DNA from: an uncultured Lachnospiraceae bacterium
Lineage (GTDB): Bacteria; Bacillota; Clostridia; Lachnospirales; Lachnospiraceae
Length of the DNA: 7,235 nt
Reading direction: 5' to 3'
Assembly: GCA_910588755.1 (NCBI GenBank)
Contig: CAJUQZ010000180.1
Coordinates: 1-7,235 of the forward strand
A program made the position numbers and the translations under genes. Below are positions 5,718-7,235 of this stretch, piece after piece. Numbering within the stretch: the first letter of the stretch is position 1; every line of letters begins with the position of its first letter. A model generated the notes under the pieces. That model worked only from the letters and a program-made list of their open reading frames with translations. It did no database searches and was not told the origin of the DNA.

Positions 5718-6110
5718 ATGGCAGAGAAATATAGCAGAACAAGTTATAAGAGAAAGAGAAATGCAGAAAATAGAGAAACCAGACCATCAGCAAAGCTTTC
5801 CTATGCCAGAGTGTCTGTCCAGAAAGCATGTTTTGTGCTGGATGCGATTCGGGGCAAGGATGTGCAGACAGCCCTGGGTATCCTGGCGTACAATCCAAGA
5901 TATGCGTCAAGCATCATCAAGAAGCTTTTGGAGTCAGCGATTGCTAATGCAGAGAACAACAACGGTATGAACGCTGAGAACCTTTATATTGCTGAGTGCT
6001 ATGCAAATAAGGGACCTACAATGAAGAGAGTTAGACCAAGAGCACAGGGCAGGGCTTACAGGATCGAGAAGAGAATGAGCCACATTACAATCGTGCTTGA
6101 CGAGAGATAG
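5718..6110 (+). CDS. rplV: 50S ribosomal protein L22
   Basis: A 130-residue protein starting [15 protein letters not shown]. The core begins at [20 protein letters not shown]. The C-terminal L22 signature lies at about 103-127 ([17 protein letters not shown], then SHITIVL), which includes the beta-hairpin that lines the exit tunnel. L22 interacts with all six domains of 23S rRNA. The start at 5718 is chosen over the in-frame TTG at 5700 because AAAGGAGGT at 5703-5711 is ideally placed for 5718, and the TTG would place this site inside the coding region. A basic N-terminal extension before the core is common in clostridial L22. The stop TAG at 6108-6110 touches the rpsC ribosome binding site. 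Confidence 0.97.
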   Translation: MAEKYSRTSYKRKRNAENRETRPSAKLSYARVSVQKACFVLDAIRGKDVQTALGILAYNPRYASSIIKKLLESAIANAENNNGMNAENLYIAECYANKGPTMKRVRPRAQGRAYRIEKRMSHITIVLDER

Positions 6111-6120
6111 GAGGAAGAAA

Positions 6121-6777
6121 ATGGGACAGAAAGTTAATCCTCATGGACTGAGAGTCGGCGTTATTAAGGACTGGGATTCAAAATGGTATGCTGATGCTGA
6201 CTTTGCTGACTATTTGGTGGAAGATTATAATATCAGGAAGTTTTTAAAGAAAAAGTTATTCAATGCCGGTGTTTCTAAGATTGAGATTGAGAGAGCATCT
6301 GACAGGGTAAAGGTTATCGTTTTCACTGCAAAGCCCGGTGTCGTGATCGGTAAGGGTGGTGCAGAGATCGAGATTACAAAGAAAGAGCTTCAGAAGCTGA
6401 CAGGCAAAAATGTATTAGTAGATATCAAGGAGATCAAGAGACCGGACAGGGATGCACAGCTGGTAGCCGAGAATATCGCGCAGCAGCTTGAGAACCGTGT
6501 GTCTTTTAGACGTGCCATGAAGTCCTGCATGGGCAGAACGATGAAGGCAGGCGCTCTGGGTATCAAGGCAGCCGTTTCAGGACGTCTTGGCGGAGCAGAT
6601 ATGGCTCGTACAGAGTTTTACAGTGAGGGTACGATTCCTCTTCAGACACTTAGAGCAGATATTGATTATGGTTTCGCAGAGGCAGATACGACCTACGGCA
6701 AGCTTGGCGTAAAGGTCTGGATCTACAAGGGCGAAGTACTTCCTACAAAGGGAAACAAGGAAGGGAGCGATAAATAA
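6121..6777 (+). CDS. rpsC: 30S ribosomal protein S3
   Basis: A 218-residue protein of typical length. It begins [20 protein letters not shown]. The KH type II domain carries its GxxG loop in [10 protein letters not shown] (Gly-Lys-Gly-Gly at 77-80). The C-terminal S3 domain has [18 protein letters not shown] and [14 protein letters not shown]3 lines the mRNA entry channel of the 30S subunit and contributes to mRNA helicase activity with S4 and S5. The start at 6121 is supported by GGAGGA at 6110-6115. An in-frame TTG at 6097 would extend into rplV and is rejected. The stop overlaps the rplP ATG as TAATG. Confidence 0.98.
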   Translation: MGQKVNPHGLRVGVIKDWDSKWYADADFADYLVEDYNIRKFLKKKLFNAGVSKIEIERASDRVKVIVFTAKPGVVIGKGGAEIEITKKELQKLTGKNVLVDIKEIKRPDRDAQLVAENIAQQLENRVSFRRAMKSCMGRTMKAGALGIKAAVSGRLGGADMARTEFYSEGTIPLQTLRADIDYGFAEADTTYGKLGVKVWIYKGEVLPTKGNKEGSDK

Positions 6778-7214
6778 TGTTAATGCCAAAAAGAGTAAAG
6801 CGTCGTAAACAGTTCCGCGGTTCGATGGCAGGCAAGGCGCAGAGAGGTAATACAATTACGTACGGTGAGTATGGTATCATTGCAACAGAACCATGCTGGA
6901 TCAAGTCCAATCAGATTGAGGCAGCCCGTATCGCCATGACACGTTATATCAAGCGTGGCGGAAAGGTATGGATTAAGATATTCCCGGATAAGCCGGTTAC
7001 AGCAAAGCCAGCAGAAACCCGTATGGGTTCCGGTAAAGGAACACTCGAGTACTGGGTGGCAGTCGTAAAACCCGGCCGTGTAATGTTTGAGATCAGCGGA
7101 GTCGCTGAGGATGTAGCAAAAGAAGCTTTACGTCTTGCAACACACAAGCTTCCCTGCAAGTGCAAGATCGTTTCTAAAGCGGATTTGGAAGGCGGTGCAG
7201 TAAATGAAAACTAA
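6777..7214 (+). CDS. rplP: 50S ribosomal protein L16
   Basis: A 145-residue protein starting [15 protein letters not shown], the usual Firmicute form; the second ATG at 6783 is the alternative start. Recognisable blocks are the [19 protein letters not shown] region (47-65), TRMGSGKG at 81-88 (the loop whose arginine is hydroxylated in E. coli L16) and [10 protein letters not shown] near 100-109. L16 sits near the A-site tRNA and is a late assembly protein. The GGAAGGGAG stretch before 6777 lies inside rpsC, and the one-base TAATG overlap suggests translational coupling. The last 11 bases overlap the start of rpmC. Confidence 0.98.
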   Translation: MLMPKRVKRRKQFRGSMAGKAQRGNTITYGEYGIIATEPCWIKSNQIEAARIAMTRYIKRGGKVWIKIFPDKPVTAKPAETRMGSGKGTLEYWVAVVKPGRVMFEISGVAEDVAKEALRLATHKLPCKCKIVSKADLEGGAVNEN

Positions 7215-7235
7215 TAAGTATGTAGAGGATTTAAG
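7204..7235 (+). CDS. rpmC: 50S ribosomal protein L29, N-terminal fragment cut by window edge
   Basis: Only ten codons are visible, reading [10 protein letters not shown]. This matches the start of clostridial L29 and is the gene expected after rplP in the S10 operon. It begins inside rplP (11-nt overlap, different frame). GGAAGG at 7187-7192, about 11 nt upstream, is a modest Shine-Dalgarno, so coupling to rplP translation is likely. The rest lies beyond the window, so identity rests on context and ten residues. Confidence 0.85.
   Translation, partial: MKTNKYVEDL

Noticed and set aside
5700..5718. TTG start for rplV at 5700
   Set aside because: The AAAGGAGGT site at 5703-5711 fits the ATG at 5718 and would lie inside the coding sequence if 5700 were used.
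6097..6121. TTG start for rpsC at 6097
   Set aside because: It would overlap rplV and add residues absent from S3; GGAGGA at 6110-6115 supports ATG at 6121.

Overview
The window is a chromosomal segment of a low-to-mid GC Gram-positive bacterium, most likely a clostridial Firmicute of the Lachnospiraceae type. The reasons are strong AGGAGG-type ribosome binding sites before almost every gene, sigma-A-like promoters with A-tract upstream elements, clostridial-type ribosomal protein sequences (such as the MLMPKR start of L16 and an insert in L3), and intrinsic terminators with T-runs. The genus assignment is inference from protein flavour, not from a database search.

Positions 1-797: a terminator (21-58) closes an unseen upstream gene. 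A near-consensus extended -10 promoter (90-119) follows and drives a strongly foldable RNA of about 165 nt. That RNA ends in its own intrinsic terminator (264-294), only 10 nt before the Shine-Dalgarno of a small Q/P/Y-rich two-helix membrane protein gene (316-711). The layout fits either a free-standing structured RNA or an attenuator leader for that gene. A bidirectional terminator (744-776) separates this unit from the next, convergent gene.

Positions 798-2058: a minus-strand class I SAM-dependent methyltransferase gene (798-1691) has a good promoter at 1926-1954. Between promoter and ribosome binding site, its predicted 5' leader carries an array of exactly twelve 16-bp tandem units (1716-1907), nearly identical next to the gene and degenerate towards the promoter. 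A-tracts and a 10-bp palindrome lie between this promoter and the divergent promoter of the ribosomal operon.

Positions 2024-7235: the S10 ribosomal protein operon, all on the plus strand, in canonical order: rpsJ, rplC, rplD, rplW, rplB, rpsS, rplV, rpsC, rplP and the first codons of rpmC. A promoter (TTGCAA-17-TATACT) with an UP-like A-rich block starts a leader of about 270 nt. The leader can fold into a multi-branched structure and ends in a terminator-like hairpin whose loop holds the rpsJ Shine-Dalgarno, a plausible site of autogenous control, which in gamma-proteobacteria is exerted by L4 (rplD). The genes are tightly packed: rplD/rplW and rpsC/rplP overlap as TAATG, and rpmC starts inside rplP. 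The main exception is the 152-bp rplB-rpsS gap, which holds a 47/48-bp tandem duplication of the 3' end of rplB and several hairpins.

The coding content is mostly ordinary. The items worth a second look are non-coding: the structured RNA at 126-294, the 16-bp array in the methyltransferase leader, the S10 leader and its start-site hairpin, and the duplicated rplB tail.
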